Shown here piece by piece: positions 9,056 through 18,002 of a DNA stretch of 64,000 bases. A program made the position numbers and the translations under genes. Position 1 is the stretch's first letter. Each line of letters starts with the position of its first letter. The notes below the pieces were generated by a model. The model was not told where the DNA came from. It did no database searches and worked only from the letters and a program-made list of their open reading frames with translations. This DNA comes from Woeseiaceae bacterium (GTDB lineage Bacteria; Pseudomonadota; Gammaproteobacteria; Steroidobacterales; Woeseiaceae): the NCBI GenBank assembly GCA_028280615.1, contig JANQLK010000058.1, positions 21,360 to 85,359 of the forward strand, read 5' to 3'.

Positions 9056-10624
9056 CTAGAGGATGCCCGCGTCCTCGAACCGGGTCTTTACGGTGGCGAA
9101 GCGCGCTTCGGCGCGGCGCCACGAACCGATCGAATCGGTGTACACCGGCCGGCGCACCTGCATGGCACTGGCCGTCATCGACGGTGCGTCCTGCCGATGG
9201 AAATCCAGCACGGACGCCTCCCATGGAATGCCACACCAGTCGACAATCTTCCTGACCTCCGCTTCCGGGTCATGCGCCAAAGACTCGTAGGAGACGTCCA
9301 GAATCCTGCCGGGCAGGACGGCATGCCAATGCGCCATATGCCGATGGTAGCTGACGATGTAGTCCGCGAGCTCGTCCAGGTCATAGGAAAACCCGTAGGC
9401 ACCAAAAAACAGCGTCTTGTAGACCGCGTAGCAGGTGTCCAACGGGTTCCGCCTGAGATGAATGATCCTCGCGTTCGGCAACGCCGCCAGGATGTATCCG
9501 CAGTACAGGAAATTGTAGGGCAGCTTGTCGACGAATCCGGGCGAAGTCCCCGCCAGCTCGCGCGCGGCCGTGCTGTACCTCTTGCCCAGCTCCGCGAAAT
9601 CTATCGCCAGCGAAGCGTCGGACGGGCTGCGGCTCGTATCGCGGGAAAACTGCTCGTGGAGTGCGATACCGTACATTCGCGGAAACTCGGTGAATTCCCC
9701 TATCGAGACCATTTGACTGTGGCTCGACAGCATCCGCTCGACCAGCGTGGTGCCGGACCGCGGCATGCCCACGACGAACACGGGCCGTTCTTCGACGTAG
9801 CCGGGTGCAAGCTCCTTAAGCGTCTCCGCGGAGAAAACCGACCGGATGCCCTCGTGGCCCGACAGCTCCGCGTCGGAATCGTAGTTGAGTGTGCTGCGAT
9901 AGGCGCCGGCTCCAGCGTCCAGTGCCGCTATCGATTCCTCGTAGCGTTCGAGGTCTTCGAGCTCTTTGGCCAGCGCGTAGTTGGCCGCGGCGACGAAGCG
10001 GGGATCCGCGGGACCCTCGGCAAGCCGTCCGCGAAGGTCGTCCACGTGGTTCCGCTCGTGGCTCTGCGTACGCAGGGCGGAGCGCAGATGCAGGGCGGGA
10101 GCGTGGAAGGGCAGCTGTTCGAGCAGACTTGCAAGATGAACCTCGGCCTCCTCCGGACGGTTCAGGTGATACTCCGTCATTGCCAGGTCGTAAAGAATGT
10201 CCGGAGCCCCGGGCACTAGCTCAAGTGCCTTCTCCAGCCACTTTCGCGCGCTGTCCGCCTGCTGGCAGTCGCGCAGGATACCCGCCAGCATGTGCATGAC
10301 CCCGGGCTCTTCCCCGACCAGGTCCGCCGCCTCGTGCGCGAGTCTCAACGCCTCGGCGCGCTGACCGCCGGCGAAGTACAGTCTCGCTTTCTTCAGGACC
10401 GCTGTCGGGTACTCCGCAGCCGACGCCGGCACCGTGTCCAGGCACGCAATGGCGGCCGGCCGATCGCCCATGAGGCTGGCTGCGTCCGCGGCAAACAGGC
10501 GAACCGGCGGAAGCTCCGGGTACCGCTGCACGAGTTCGTCCGCGAGCGCCTGCGCATCGGCGGCATTGCCCGTCCGAAGCAGGCTGGCGCCGCGGCTCAG
10601 GGCCTCCTGGAGTGCGGCGTTCAT
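9056..10624 (-). CDS. TPR-fused sulfotransferase
   Basis: The product is 522 residues from the ATG at 10624, which overlaps the TGA of the upstream gene (ATGA). Residues about 1-230 are TPR-like helices. The C-terminal half is a PAPS-dependent sulfotransferase: the 5'-phosphosulfate loop is VVGMPRSGTTLVERML and the 3'-phosphate site is RRNPLDTCYAVYK, with a late GSWRRAE motif. It would transfer sulfate from PAPS to a hydroxyl, on tyrosine, a hydroxylated residue or a sugar. The TPR module suggests a peptide or protein acceptor, which is an inference. It is coupled to the TPR-2OG oxygenase gene. Confidence 0.9.
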   Translation of the reverse strand: MNAALQEALSRGASLLRTGNAADAQALADELVQRYPELPPVRLFAADAASLMGDRPAAIACLDTVPASAAEYPTAVLKKARLYFAGGQRAEALRLAHEAADLVGEEPGVMHMLAGILRDCQQADSARKWLEKALELVPGAPDILYDLAMTEYHLNRPEEAEVHLASLLEQLPFHAPALHLRSALRTQSHERNHVDDLRGRLAEGPADPRFVAAANYALAKELEDLERYEESIAALDAGAGAYRSTLNYDSDAELSGHEGIRSVFSAETLKELAPGYVEERPVFVVGMPRSGTTLVERMLSSHSQMVSIGEFTEFPRMYGIALHEQFSRDTSRSPSDASLAIDFAELGKRYSTAARELAGTSPGFVDKLPYNFLYCGYILAALPNARIIHLRRNPLDTCYAVYKTLFFGAYGFSYDLDELADYIVSYHRHMAHWHAVLPGRILDVSYESLAHDPEAEVRKIVDWCGIPWEASVLDFHRQDAPSMTASAMQVRRPVYTDSIGSWRRAEARFATVKTRFEDAGIL

Positions 10625-12456
10625 GCGCGTTTCTGCTGCCTGTCGTCGGGCAACAGGTCGAACGCCACGGTGATTCTCGGCTGTTCCGAGCGAAACGGGA
10701 TCGTGCCATGCCACATGTAAGAGGGAAACAGCACGAGCTTGCCGACCTCGGGTTTGACGACCCGCCGCGGAGCGAGCCCGGGATCCTTATCCAGGAGCGG
10801 CACCCCAAACTGGATGTGTCCGGCGTCGTCGTCGCCCGTCCGCACCTCCTCCGGCAGCGCAACGTAAAGCGCCGAGCTCATCCACCCTGCCGGATGGATG
10901 TGGTTGGTGTGGTAGCCCGCGCTTCGCAGGCGTACCGACCAGGCACCGGCGAACTGCACGCGGTCGTGCCGCGGTCGCCGGCCCCAGAACGGGTGCTCCG
11001 GCTCCTTCGGGAACGCCGACAGGATCTCGCGGACCGCGATGCGTATCTGTGCCTCGAGTTCGCGCAGCAGGGGCGCCTTGAGCCGAAACAGGAAGCCATT
11101 GGTCTGGGTGCCGCCGCGCACGGTCTGCTCGATGGGGTGAGCACGCGTCCGGTGCAGCGATCCCAGGACCTCGGTGAGGGCCTCGCAGAAATCCGAGGTG
11201 CTGCCGTAGCCGTCGGGCGGCGGGATATCGGCCTGGCCGACCATGCGCTCGTAGTCGAGCAGCCACGACTCACGAGGATCTTCGAGCAGCTGCCAGGCCG
11301 TGCCCCGGTAAGCCAGCGCCAGCTGGTCCAGCGGTGAGTGCTGCAATACGTCGGCGCACAGTTTTTCCGCTCGTGCCGGATCGCCGTTGGACAAGGAATG
11401 CTGGGCAAAGGCCAGTTTGATGCCGCTATGGCCGGGGCAAGCCCGGTCGAGGCTCTCGAGCTGCCGGGTCGCCGCGTCGTCGTCTCCCTTCCAGGCAAGG
11501 CTCTTGGCCTCCAGCAGGCAGAGCTCGGGGCTGTCGGGACAGCCGAGTCGACGCGCCTCGGCCAGCACATCGATCGCCTCGTCCTCTCGCTCGAGCCGAT
11601 GTAGCAGTTCGGCGAGCGTGCGCCACAGCTCGGGATTGGTACCGGCGGTCCGCGCCGATTGCCACAGCCGCGCTACCGGGTCGCCGGGCGCCTCGAGTTC
11701 GCGGTGCATGCGTGCGCGCACCCGGTGCAGCGTGGCGTGATCGGAAAACTGCTCCACGCCGCTGTCGGCGGCCGCCATCGCCTTGTCCGGGAATCCCGCC
11801 TCGAGCCAGGCGTCGGCCATGTTGAGGTAGGTGTCCGGGGTCGTATGCCCCTGGCGCACGGCAGTCTCGTAGGTCGTCGCCGCCTCTTCGAACTCGCAGT
11901 CCTGCCGCAGGAGCTGGGCGAGCGAGTAGAGCATTCTGGGCGCATCGGGATGTTGGCGGATGATCTTGCGGCAGGTGACGATGGCTGCCTCGATCTCGCC
12001 GCATTTTTGCTGCACGGCGGCGAGGAGCTCCCACGCGGGCATGTGCCCGGGTGCGAGCAGCGTGGCCCTGGTCGCGCAACGCTTCGCGTCGTTGAGGTCG
12101 CCCGTCTTGAGGGACAGGAGTCCCTTGTGGTACCAGGCGGACACGAGCCGGGGGTCCCGCTTGACGGCCTTCGACAGCCGTGACCGGGCCTCCTGCTCGC
12201 GGCCCAGCGAAGACAGGAAGTTGCCGAAGTTCACGAGTATATCGGCCCGTCTCGGGGCCCGGGACAGCGCCTTCCTGAACAGCTCCTCGGCCGCGGCCGG
12301 CTCCCCGCGGTCACGGGCTGCCATTGCCAGCAGGTGGAGCGCGTCGGGCTGGCCCGGCGCGGCCTCGAGCACCTTGTGACACAGTGAGATGCTCTCTTTC
12401 TGGCGACCCGCTTTCATCAGCGCCATTGACTGTTGAATGGCATCGGCAAGGTTCAT
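10621..12456 (-). CDS. TPR-fused putative 2OG-Fe(II) oxygenase (TIGR02466-like)
   Basis: The product is 611 residues. About 380 N-terminal residues are tandem TPR-type helical pairs (for example ALHLLAMAARDRGEPAAAEE). The C-terminal 200 residues have the double-stranded beta-helix signature of 2OG-Fe(II) oxygenases of the TIGR02466 type: HTNHIHPAGWMSSALYVALP with the proximal ligands, then LVLFPSYMWHGTIPF with the distal His, and PRITVAFDLLP with the 2-oxoglutarate Arg. The likely role is hydroxylation of a protein, peptide or small molecule. It begins 22 bp after the U-tract of a strong terminator downstream of the TonB receptor gene, so it depends on read-through or on a promoter I could not see. 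Confidence 0.87.
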   Translation of the reverse strand: MNLADAIQQSMALMKAGRQKESISLCHKVLEAAPGQPDALHLLAMAARDRGEPAAAEELFRKALSRAPRRADILVNFGNFLSSLGREQEARSRLSKAVKRDPRLVSAWYHKGLLSLKTGDLNDAKRCATRATLLAPGHMPAWELLAAVQQKCGEIEAAIVTCRKIIRQHPDAPRMLYSLAQLLRQDCEFEEAATTYETAVRQGHTTPDTYLNMADAWLEAGFPDKAMAAADSGVEQFSDHATLHRVRARMHRELEAPGDPVARLWQSARTAGTNPELWRTLAELLHRLEREDEAIDVLAEARRLGCPDSPELCLLEAKSLAWKGDDDAATRQLESLDRACPGHSGIKLAFAQHSLSNGDPARAEKLCADVLQHSPLDQLALAYRGTAWQLLEDPRESWLLDYERMVGQADIPPPDGYGSTSDFCEALTEVLGSLHRTRAHPIEQTVRGGTQTNGFLFRLKAPLLRELEAQIRIAVREILSAFPKEPEHPFWGRRPRHDRVQFAGAWSVRLRSAGYHTNHIHPAGWMSSALYVALPEEVRTGDDDAGHIQFGVPLLDKDPGLAPRRVVKPEVGKLVLFPSYMWHGTIPFRSEQPRITVAFDLLPDDRQQKRA

Positions 12457-12478
12457 GACGTCGTGCGGTGCTCCGCGT

Positions 12479-12507
12479 AAAAAAAAGGCCGGCTTGAAGC
12501 CGGCCTT
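12479..12507 (-). terminator. rho-independent terminator after the TonB receptor gene
   Basis: Read on the minus strand, a GC-rich perfect stem (AAGGCCGGCTT and its complement, 12485-12507) is followed at once by eight Ts (12486-12479). This is a textbook intrinsic terminator located between the receptor gene and the TPR-oxygenase gene. Confidence 0.85.
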
Positions 12508-12519
12508 CAGTAAAGAATA

Positions 12520-12549
12520 ACAGGGGGGCTAGTGCAAGTGCCCCCCTGT
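12520..12549 (-). terminator. second stem-loop downstream of the TonB receptor gene
   Basis: A 10-bp perfect stem (ACAGGGGGGC, 12520-12529, pairing with GCCCCCCTGT, 12540-12549) with a 10-nt loop. On the minus strand it is followed by TTATTCTTTACT, a weak U-rich tract. It stands just before the strong terminator and could be a back-up terminator or an mRNA 3'-end stabiliser. Confidence 0.6.
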
Positions 12550-12559
12550 CATCGTTGGC

Positions 12560-15499
12560 TCAGAAGTTCACCGAGGCACCAACGAACCAGTACTGGCCCA
12601 AGGCATCGTAGGCGCCGGGATAGGTGTTGCCGTTCTCCCGAGCCGTGACACCCTGCGGTACGAACGGCGGCCTTTCGTCGAACAGATTGTTCACGCCGAG
12701 TCGAACGTTGAGCCAGTCGGTCGCCGACCAGTTACCCGCGAGATCGATGTAGCTCTGCGCGTCGATCGGGGTTGGCGGGGTTTCGCCGCTGATCCCGATC
12801 TGATCGATATCACCGATGTAGCGCCAGGCCAGGCTGACCGTCGCGTTCCAAGGCGTTCTCCACAGGGTCTGGAAGCGGTTGCGAAGCTCGACGGTCGGCG
12901 GCCCGCAAGCCCCGCCGTACACGCCTTCGCAATTCTGGATTCCGGCACCCACGAACTCTTCCTGCTGCCAGCTATCGATCCAGCCGGTCACATTGTTGAT
13001 GGTCACGCTGCCGTAATTACCCACATCGAAGCCGTAGCTGATCTCGGCGTCGATGCCCTTGACGCGGAAGAAGCCGATATTCTGCGACAGCGCCTCGATG
13101 CCGTTGGTGGCGCTGGCCAGACCCAGCCAGAGGCTGTCGTTCTGGCCTCGCCTTACCAGGTCACAGAAATCGCCCGTCTCGATACACTGCAACAGCGTCG
13201 TTTCCGGCTCGATCTCGGTGATGGCATCCTGCACGTCGATGTCGTACCAGTCGACGCTGAGGACGAGGCCCTCGACGAAGCTGGGCGTCAGTACCACGCC
13301 GAAAGAGTACGTATCGGACTCTTCCGGAGTCAGTTCGGTGCTGCCGCCGATCAGGGCATTGTACTGGTTTGCCGGCGAGTCTTGAGGACCGCCCGCATCC
13401 CAGATCGCCTGAGTGACACCGCTGCGCGCGCACTGCTCGAACGTGTAGTCGCGGACACTGAGTCCGTCGGCGGCGTCGAGGTCTCTGTTACAGGGGTCGT
13501 TGTCCATCGCGAACAGCGTGCCCTGCTGCGGCTGGAACTGGTCAACGATGTTGGCCGCCCGCACCGCGCGCTGGTAGCTGCCGCGCAGCTTGATGTCGTT
13601 GTTGATGGCCCACGAGCCGGCGAACTTGTAGGTATCGGTGGTCTGGCCGCTCGGATCGTAGTCGGAATAGCGATAGCCCACGTCGAGCATGACTTCCTCG
13701 GCAAAGGACTTGCCTTCGATCAGCGGTATGCTGCCTTCGACGAAGATCTCGTTGACATCATAGCCGCCGACGACATCCACGAGCGCGGCACCAAGGCCGC
13801 CTACCTGACCGTCACGGGCGTTGTCGCTGACCCGGTAGGTGAGGGTTTCCTCGCGGCGCTCGACACCGATCACCACTTCGACGCCGTTCGTGGCCATCGG
13901 AGAGGCGATTCCGTAGTCGCCCAGGCTGCCCTGTACATACGCGTTGAACACTTCCTGGTCCGTCTGGCCGTTCTCGTTGTACGTCTGGCTGAACCAGGCG
14001 ACCTGTTCGTCATTGACGCCTCCGTTCGACCAGATGTTCCAGGGGACGCAAGCGGAATTGCCGTTCAGGCATTCCCCGTCCGCACCGACGTCCAGCGCAT
14101 CGTCGGCCTTGCCAACGTCCAGGTAGTTGCTGTGGCGGTTGCGCATGTCGACTTCGGCGAACTGGTACGAAGCGTCGTAACGCCAGGTCTCGTTGATTTC
14201 GCCGCGGAGGCCGGCCAGGATCCTGTAGGTCGAATGCCGGAAATCGCCGCGACGCGGGCCGCCTTCGACGTTCCGCCGGCCGAAGATCGTCTGAACCATC
14301 TGGTTGCCGCCAACGCCCGGCGTGCTGAAGTCCGTCGGATCGCCTACGCAGCCGACGGTCGTTCTCTGCTGATCCGACAGCAACGGGTTACCGCAGTTGA
14401 AGTCGAGCGTGTTGAAGAAGACACCGGTCGGGCCGAATTGGCTCTGCGAACGGTTGTCCATGAACATCAGCTCCGTGTAGACCTCGACGTGCTCGTCGAG
14501 CTCGTAGTGCGCGAAGGAGCCGAGCGTGTAACGCTCGTCGGGCCGCTGGTAGTAACTCGGCGCGGCGAAGTTGAATAGAGGCCCCAGACCCTCGGCGAAT
14601 TCGTTGCCCGACACCGTGAAGATATCGGTGAAGTTGTCGTTGCCGAAGTAGAAGCTGCCCGTGCCGTTCGTCGCCGAACCGCCGCAGCTCAGCGCGCCTG
14701 TATCCGTCACCGAGTTGGCGCAGGCACTGTAGTCGCGGTCACCCTGAACCACGGGATCGATATCGCGCTTGGTCGCGTAGGCCGTGATGTTGCCGCGACC
14801 GCCTCCGAGGTTGCCGCCGACGATCAGCGTGAAATCGGTGATTTCACCGTCGGTCGACGTACCCGTCGGCACCGGGAAGCCCCTCGCCACCGTCGCGTCG
14901 GCGGCCGCGTTGCCGCTGTTGTCGTGACGGTAGCCGCCGATCTGATAGTCGAGGCTCACACCTTCGAAGTCATCCATCATGATGAAGTTGACGACACCCG
15001 CCACGGCGTCCGAGCCGTAGGTCGACGAGGCGCCGCCGGTCAGGACTTCGACACGCTCGACGAGCTGCATCGGGATGAAGTTGAGGTCCGGTCCCGAGGT
15101 GCTGGACGACGGTGAGTGAATGGGCAGGCGATTGCCATTGACCAGCACCAGCGTGCGGCTGTTGCCGAGGTTGCGCAACTGCATCGTGGCCGTGCCGGTG
15201 GCTTCGATGGACTGTCCAGAGGACTGGTCCAGGTAGACCTGCGGCATTTGTCCGAGAATGTCTTCCACGCGCGTGACGCCGCTGAATTCCAGCTGTTCGG
15301 AATCCAACTGCACGACCGGGCTGGCGGTCACGAGGTTAGTTTTCTGAATACGTGATCCGGTTACTGTGATTTCTTCTAACGGCTCGTCTGATGCATTGTC
15401 CTGTGCCAACGCCGTACTTAGCGTTCCCATTCCCACAGTCGTTGCACCCGAGAGCAAGGCGAGCTTGACCGCCCGCCTCAGTCTGGTTTCGGTCTTCAT
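12560..15499 (-). CDS. TonB-dependent outer-membrane receptor
   Basis: The product is 979 residues with a signal peptide (about 1-32, ending ALAQ) and AGGGGA at a good distance before the ATG. After the signal comes EEITVTGSRI, the typical start of the mature receptor, then a plug domain (about 50-190, with VNGNRLP and RVEVLTGGASSTYGSDAVAGVVNF). The rest is a large 22-strand-type barrel ending in an aromatic residue (VGASVNF). It takes up an unknown ligand across the outer membrane, driven by TonB. It belongs to the receptor class that sits beside SapC, TPR-oxygenases and sulfotransferases in many proteobacteria. The loops are rich in Cys, Asn and Gly, suggesting a peptide or glycan ligand, which is speculation. 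Confidence 0.92.
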   Translation of the reverse strand: MKTETRLRRAVKLALLSGATTVGMGTLSTALAQDNASDEPLEEITVTGSRIQKTNLVTASPVVQLDSEQLEFSGVTRVEDILGQMPQVYLDQSSGQSIEATGTATMQLRNLGNSRTLVLVNGNRLPIHSPSSSTSGPDLNFIPMQLVERVEVLTGGASSTYGSDAVAGVVNFIMMDDFEGVSLDYQIGGYRHDNSGNAAADATVARGFPVPTGTSTDGEITDFTLIVGGNLGGGRGNITAYATKRDIDPVVQGDRDYSACANSVTDTGALSCGGSATNGTGSFYFGNDNFTDIFTVSGNEFAEGLGPLFNFAAPSYYQRPDERYTLGSFAHYELDEHVEVYTELMFMDNRSQSQFGPTGVFFNTLDFNCGNPLLSDQQRTTVGCVGDPTDFSTPGVGGNQMVQTIFGRRNVEGGPRRGDFRHSTYRILAGLRGEINETWRYDASYQFAEVDMRNRHSNYLDVGKADDALDVGADGECLNGNSACVPWNIWSNGGVNDEQVAWFSQTYNENGQTDQEVFNAYVQGSLGDYGIASPMATNGVEVVIGVERREETLTYRVSDNARDGQVGGLGAALVDVVGGYDVNEIFVEGSIPLIEGKSFAEEVMLDVGYRYSDYDPSGQTTDTYKFAGSWAINNDIKLRGSYQRAVRAANIVDQFQPQQGTLFAMDNDPCNRDLDAADGLSVRDYTFEQCARSGVTQAIWDAGGPQDSPANQYNALIGGSTELTPEESDTYSFGVVLTPSFVEGLVLSVDWYDIDVQDAITEIEPETTLLQCIETGDFCDLVRRGQNDSLWLGLASATNGIEALSQNIGFFRVKGIDAEISYGFDVGNYGSVTINNVTGWIDSWQQEEFVGAGIQNCEGVYGGACGPPTVELRNRFQTLWRTPWNATVSLAWRYIGDIDQIGISGETPPTPIDAQSYIDLAGNWSATDWLNVRLGVNNLFDERPPFVPQGVTARENGNTYPGAYDALGQYWFVGASVNF

Positions 15500-16031
15500 A
15501 TATATCCCCTATGCTGTGTAGTTCTAACGTAGACATCGCGAATCCGTGGATTCAACGTTGCTTTTATGTGACTACGTGGGACGCGTTATACCACCCGAGG
15601 CGCAAGGCGTAAATAGGAAATCGATACCCGTCAGCGCCGTCGTGTTGCGAAAAAGACACAGCCGGACGGGCCTCTGCCAGGCGCAGGAAAGGGCAAATCG
15701 GACACCCGGGGAATGTTAAGCCCGCTAATGCTGGCGCCGTCTGAGCCTTCGTTCAGGGGCTCTCGGTCATGAGCGGGCAAGTTATAACTACAGGCACCGG
15801 CTTCGAGACCGCTCGGCGGCGCCGCGCCGGTTGATTGCACACCATAGACCGATTCGTTATAAACCGCAGGTTTGCCACCTCCCGAGACCGACGCCGCGAA
15901 TACCGTGTCGCGAGTCGCGCTGGCACCGGGATTCTTTCGTGCAACCCGGACGGCACCCGAATGCTCGGTTGCGGGCGGCAATGGCGCGTGCTACTTGTCC
16001 CCTTTTCGTCGCATTCATCAATGGATCGCCA
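15500..16031. promoter_or_regulatory. divergent intergenic region, TonB receptor / SapC
   Basis: These 532 bp contain no convincing gene; the short open frames lack ribosome sites and protein-like composition. A perfect 14-bp dyad GAATCCGTGGATTC lies at 15540-15553, 41 bp upstream of the receptor ATG, where an operator would be expected. TATAAC on the minus strand near 15585 could be a -10 element for the receptor. Nothing else was recognised in the remaining 430 bp. Confidence 0.4.
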
Positions 16032-16817
16032 ATGAACCAACCGCATTCGACCGCCAACGAGGACTTCGAGGGCGCGCTCTATCTGTACAACCAACCGCAG
16101 CTGCTGACCGTCGAGGAACATGGAAGCCTCGGGCTCGATACCTCCGCTCCAACTTTCGACTTCGTGCGCTCCATTCGTGCGGTGCCGCTGGCTGCCGCCG
16201 AACTCCCGTCGGCACAGAAGTTCTATCCGGTGATCTTTTCCGATCTCGAACAGCCCGCGCTCGTGGCAGTCGTCGGCGTACTCGACGACCGCAACCTGTT
16301 CGTCGACGACGACGGCAATTGGGACAGCGTTGCTTACGTGCCCTCTTATCTCCGATGCTACCCGTTCGCGCTGGCCAGCGGTTCGAACGACCAGCACGCC
16401 GTCGTCATCGACCGTGCCGGGCCGATGGTCTCCGAGAGTCCGGATCAGCCGTTTTTCGATAGTGGAAAGCTTGCACCGGCGATACAGGCCAGGGTGGAGT
16501 TCTGCGCGCAGTACGCCGCGCATCAACCGGCAACACAGGCGTTCTGCGACCGGCTGGCGGAACTGGGCCTGCTTAGCGGTCAGCAGGCCACGTTCACGCC
16601 GGAAGGCGAAAGCGAAGCACGGACGATCGCGTCCTACATCGCCGTGGATTTCGACAGGCTGCGGAAACTGGATTCGTCCACCATGGAAAAACTGTTCAAA
16701 GACGGCATGCTTGCGGCGATTTTCGCGCACCAGTTTTCGCTTGAAAACTGGTTCCGGCTGCTGGAACGCCGACAGCGGCTCGGTCTCGACCTGACGACTG
16801 ACGCCGCAGCGGAATAG
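16032..16817 (+). CDS. SapC family protein
   Basis: The product is 261 residues from the ATG at 16032 (MNQPHSTANEDF). Frame sequence back to 15831 is rejected as it is Arg/His/Pro-rich and non-conserved. Residues about 20-235 match the SapC family: the motifs FVRSIRAVPLAAAE, FYPVIFS, VAVVGV and YVPSYLRCYPFAL are typical, and the Cys in YLRCYPF is usual. SapC is named after a Campylobacter S-layer secretion gene, but homologues beside TonB receptors and oxygenases have no proven job. It lacks a signal peptide, so it is cytoplasmic. It is divergent from the TonB receptor gene and probably belongs to the same system. Confidence 0.85.
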   Translation: MNQPHSTANEDFEGALYLYNQPQLLTVEEHGSLGLDTSAPTFDFVRSIRAVPLAAAELPSAQKFYPVIFSDLEQPALVAVVGVLDDRNLFVDDDGNWDSVAYVPSYLRCYPFALASGSNDQHAVVIDRAGPMVSESPDQPFFDSGKLAPAIQARVEFCAQYAAHQPATQAFCDRLAELGLLSGQQATFTPEGESEARTIASYIAVDFDRLRKLDSSTMEKLFKDGMLAAIFAHQFSLENWFRLLERRQRLGLDLTTDAAAE

Positions 16818-16884
16818 AGGCACGCCTGCGACGAACCGTGGGCCGGGTGCGACCAGGCGTGCAATCGCATCGGTTTCGCGACTC

Positions 16885-16890
16885 TATAAT
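16885..16890 (+). promoter_or_regulatory. candidate -10 element before the sensor kinase gene
   Basis: A perfect TATAAT lies 30 bp upstream of the GTG chosen as the kinase start. No good -35 hexamer was found at the right distance. If used, transcription would start near 16897, which excludes the TTG at 16890 as start codon. Confidence 0.4.
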
Positions 16891-16919
16891 TGTCCGATTG
16901 CCCAACGGAACGTTCTCAA

Positions 16920-18002
16920 GTGACCGTCGATGACCTGTTCCGAAATCGGGACCGCCTGTTCTGGATGCTCAACGTTGCCGGCTGGACGGGCTACACGCTC
17001 GCAGCCTGGTTGGGCGCACTCGCCCACGAGAAACCCGAGTCCTATTTCGCCGTGATCCTCGCGACGGCCGTGGCAGGCCTCGTGTTCACGATTCCGATGC
17101 GATACCTGTACCGGCGTCTGTGGCAGCGCTCACCGGCGGCGTTGGCCGCCGGCATGCTGATTACCTGCTACGTGGTTGCCTTCGCGTGGAAGGCGCTGCA
17201 AAACGTCTGGTACTGGGACTGGGTCAAGGACGGCTGGCGGCCCGAGGAACTCATGAGCTACGTCGGCGGCGTCATGGGGTCCTTTTACATCATGCTCTGC
17301 TGGAGCGGCATGTACTTCGGCATCCGCTACTACCAGCAGCTCCAGGAGCAGACCGAGGCCACGCTCAAGGCGACCGCGGCGGCCCACCAGGCACAGCTCA
17401 AGATGCTGCGTTACCAGCTCAACCCGCACTTTCTGTTCAACACGCTCAACGCAATATCGACGCTGATCCTCGACGGGGCGAACGACACGGCAAACAAGGC
17501 CGTGAGCCGGCTGTCGGACTTCCTGCGCTACACGCTCGACAACGACCCGATGAGCAGGGTCACCCTGGGCGCCGAGCTCGGCGCCCTCGACCTGTATCTC
17601 GAGATCGAGAAGGTCCGCTTCGGCGACCGGCTCATCATCGAGAAGGACGTCGAGGAGCGCGCCCTGAATGCCCTGGTCCCCAGCCTGATACTGCAGCCGC
17701 TGATCGAGAACGCGATCAAGTACGCGATCACGCCGAGCGAGGAAGGCGGTACGCTCAGAATCGCGGCCCGCGTCCGCCACGAGACGCTGATGCTCAAGCT
17801 GGCCGATACGGGGCCCGGGCTCGGCTCGCCGAATAACGGGCACAAATCCTGCGGCGTCGGTCTAAAGAATACGCGCGAGCGCCTGCAACAGCTCTACGGC
17901 GAACAGCAGGCTTTCACGCTGGGGCCGAACGACCCGCACGGACTGACGATCACCATCAACATTCCTTACGAGGCAGATGATGCTCAGAGCACTAATCGTT
18001 GA
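16920..18002 (+). CDS. LytS/AlgZ-type sensor histidine kinase
   Basis: The product is 360 residues from the GTG at 16920; a TTG at 16890 would add ten residues but overlaps a TATAAT box. Four transmembrane segments fill about residues 15-140. They are followed by a short coiled linker and the His_kinase domain, whose phospho-accepting His is in LNPHFLFNTLNAI. The ATPase domain has the N box LIENAIKYAI, the G1 box ADTGPGLG and GVGLKNTRERL. This is the short LytS/YehU class, which pairs with LytTR regulators. It overlaps the regulator gene by 26 bp. The signal is unknown. Confidence 0.9.
   Translation: MTVDDLFRNRDRLFWMLNVAGWTGYTLAAWLGALAHEKPESYFAVILATAVAGLVFTIPMRYLYRRLWQRSPAALAAGMLITCYVVAFAWKALQNVWYWDWVKDGWRPEELMSYVGGVMGSFYIMLCWSGMYFGIRYYQQLQEQTEATLKATAAAHQAQLKMLRYQLNPHFLFNTLNAISTLILDGANDTANKAVSRLSDFLRYTLDNDPMSRVTLGAELGALDLYLEIEKVRFGDRLIIEKDVEERALNALVPSLILQPLIENAIKYAITPSEEGGTLRIAARVRHETLMLKLADTGPGLGSPNNGHKSCGVGLKNTRERLQQLYGEQQAFTLGPNDPHGLTITINIPYEADDAQSTNR

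Noticed and set aside
16890..16919. TTG start for the sensor kinase
   Set aside because: It overlaps a perfect TATAAT, so the transcript probably starts downstream; the GTG at 16920 is preferred, though not proven.
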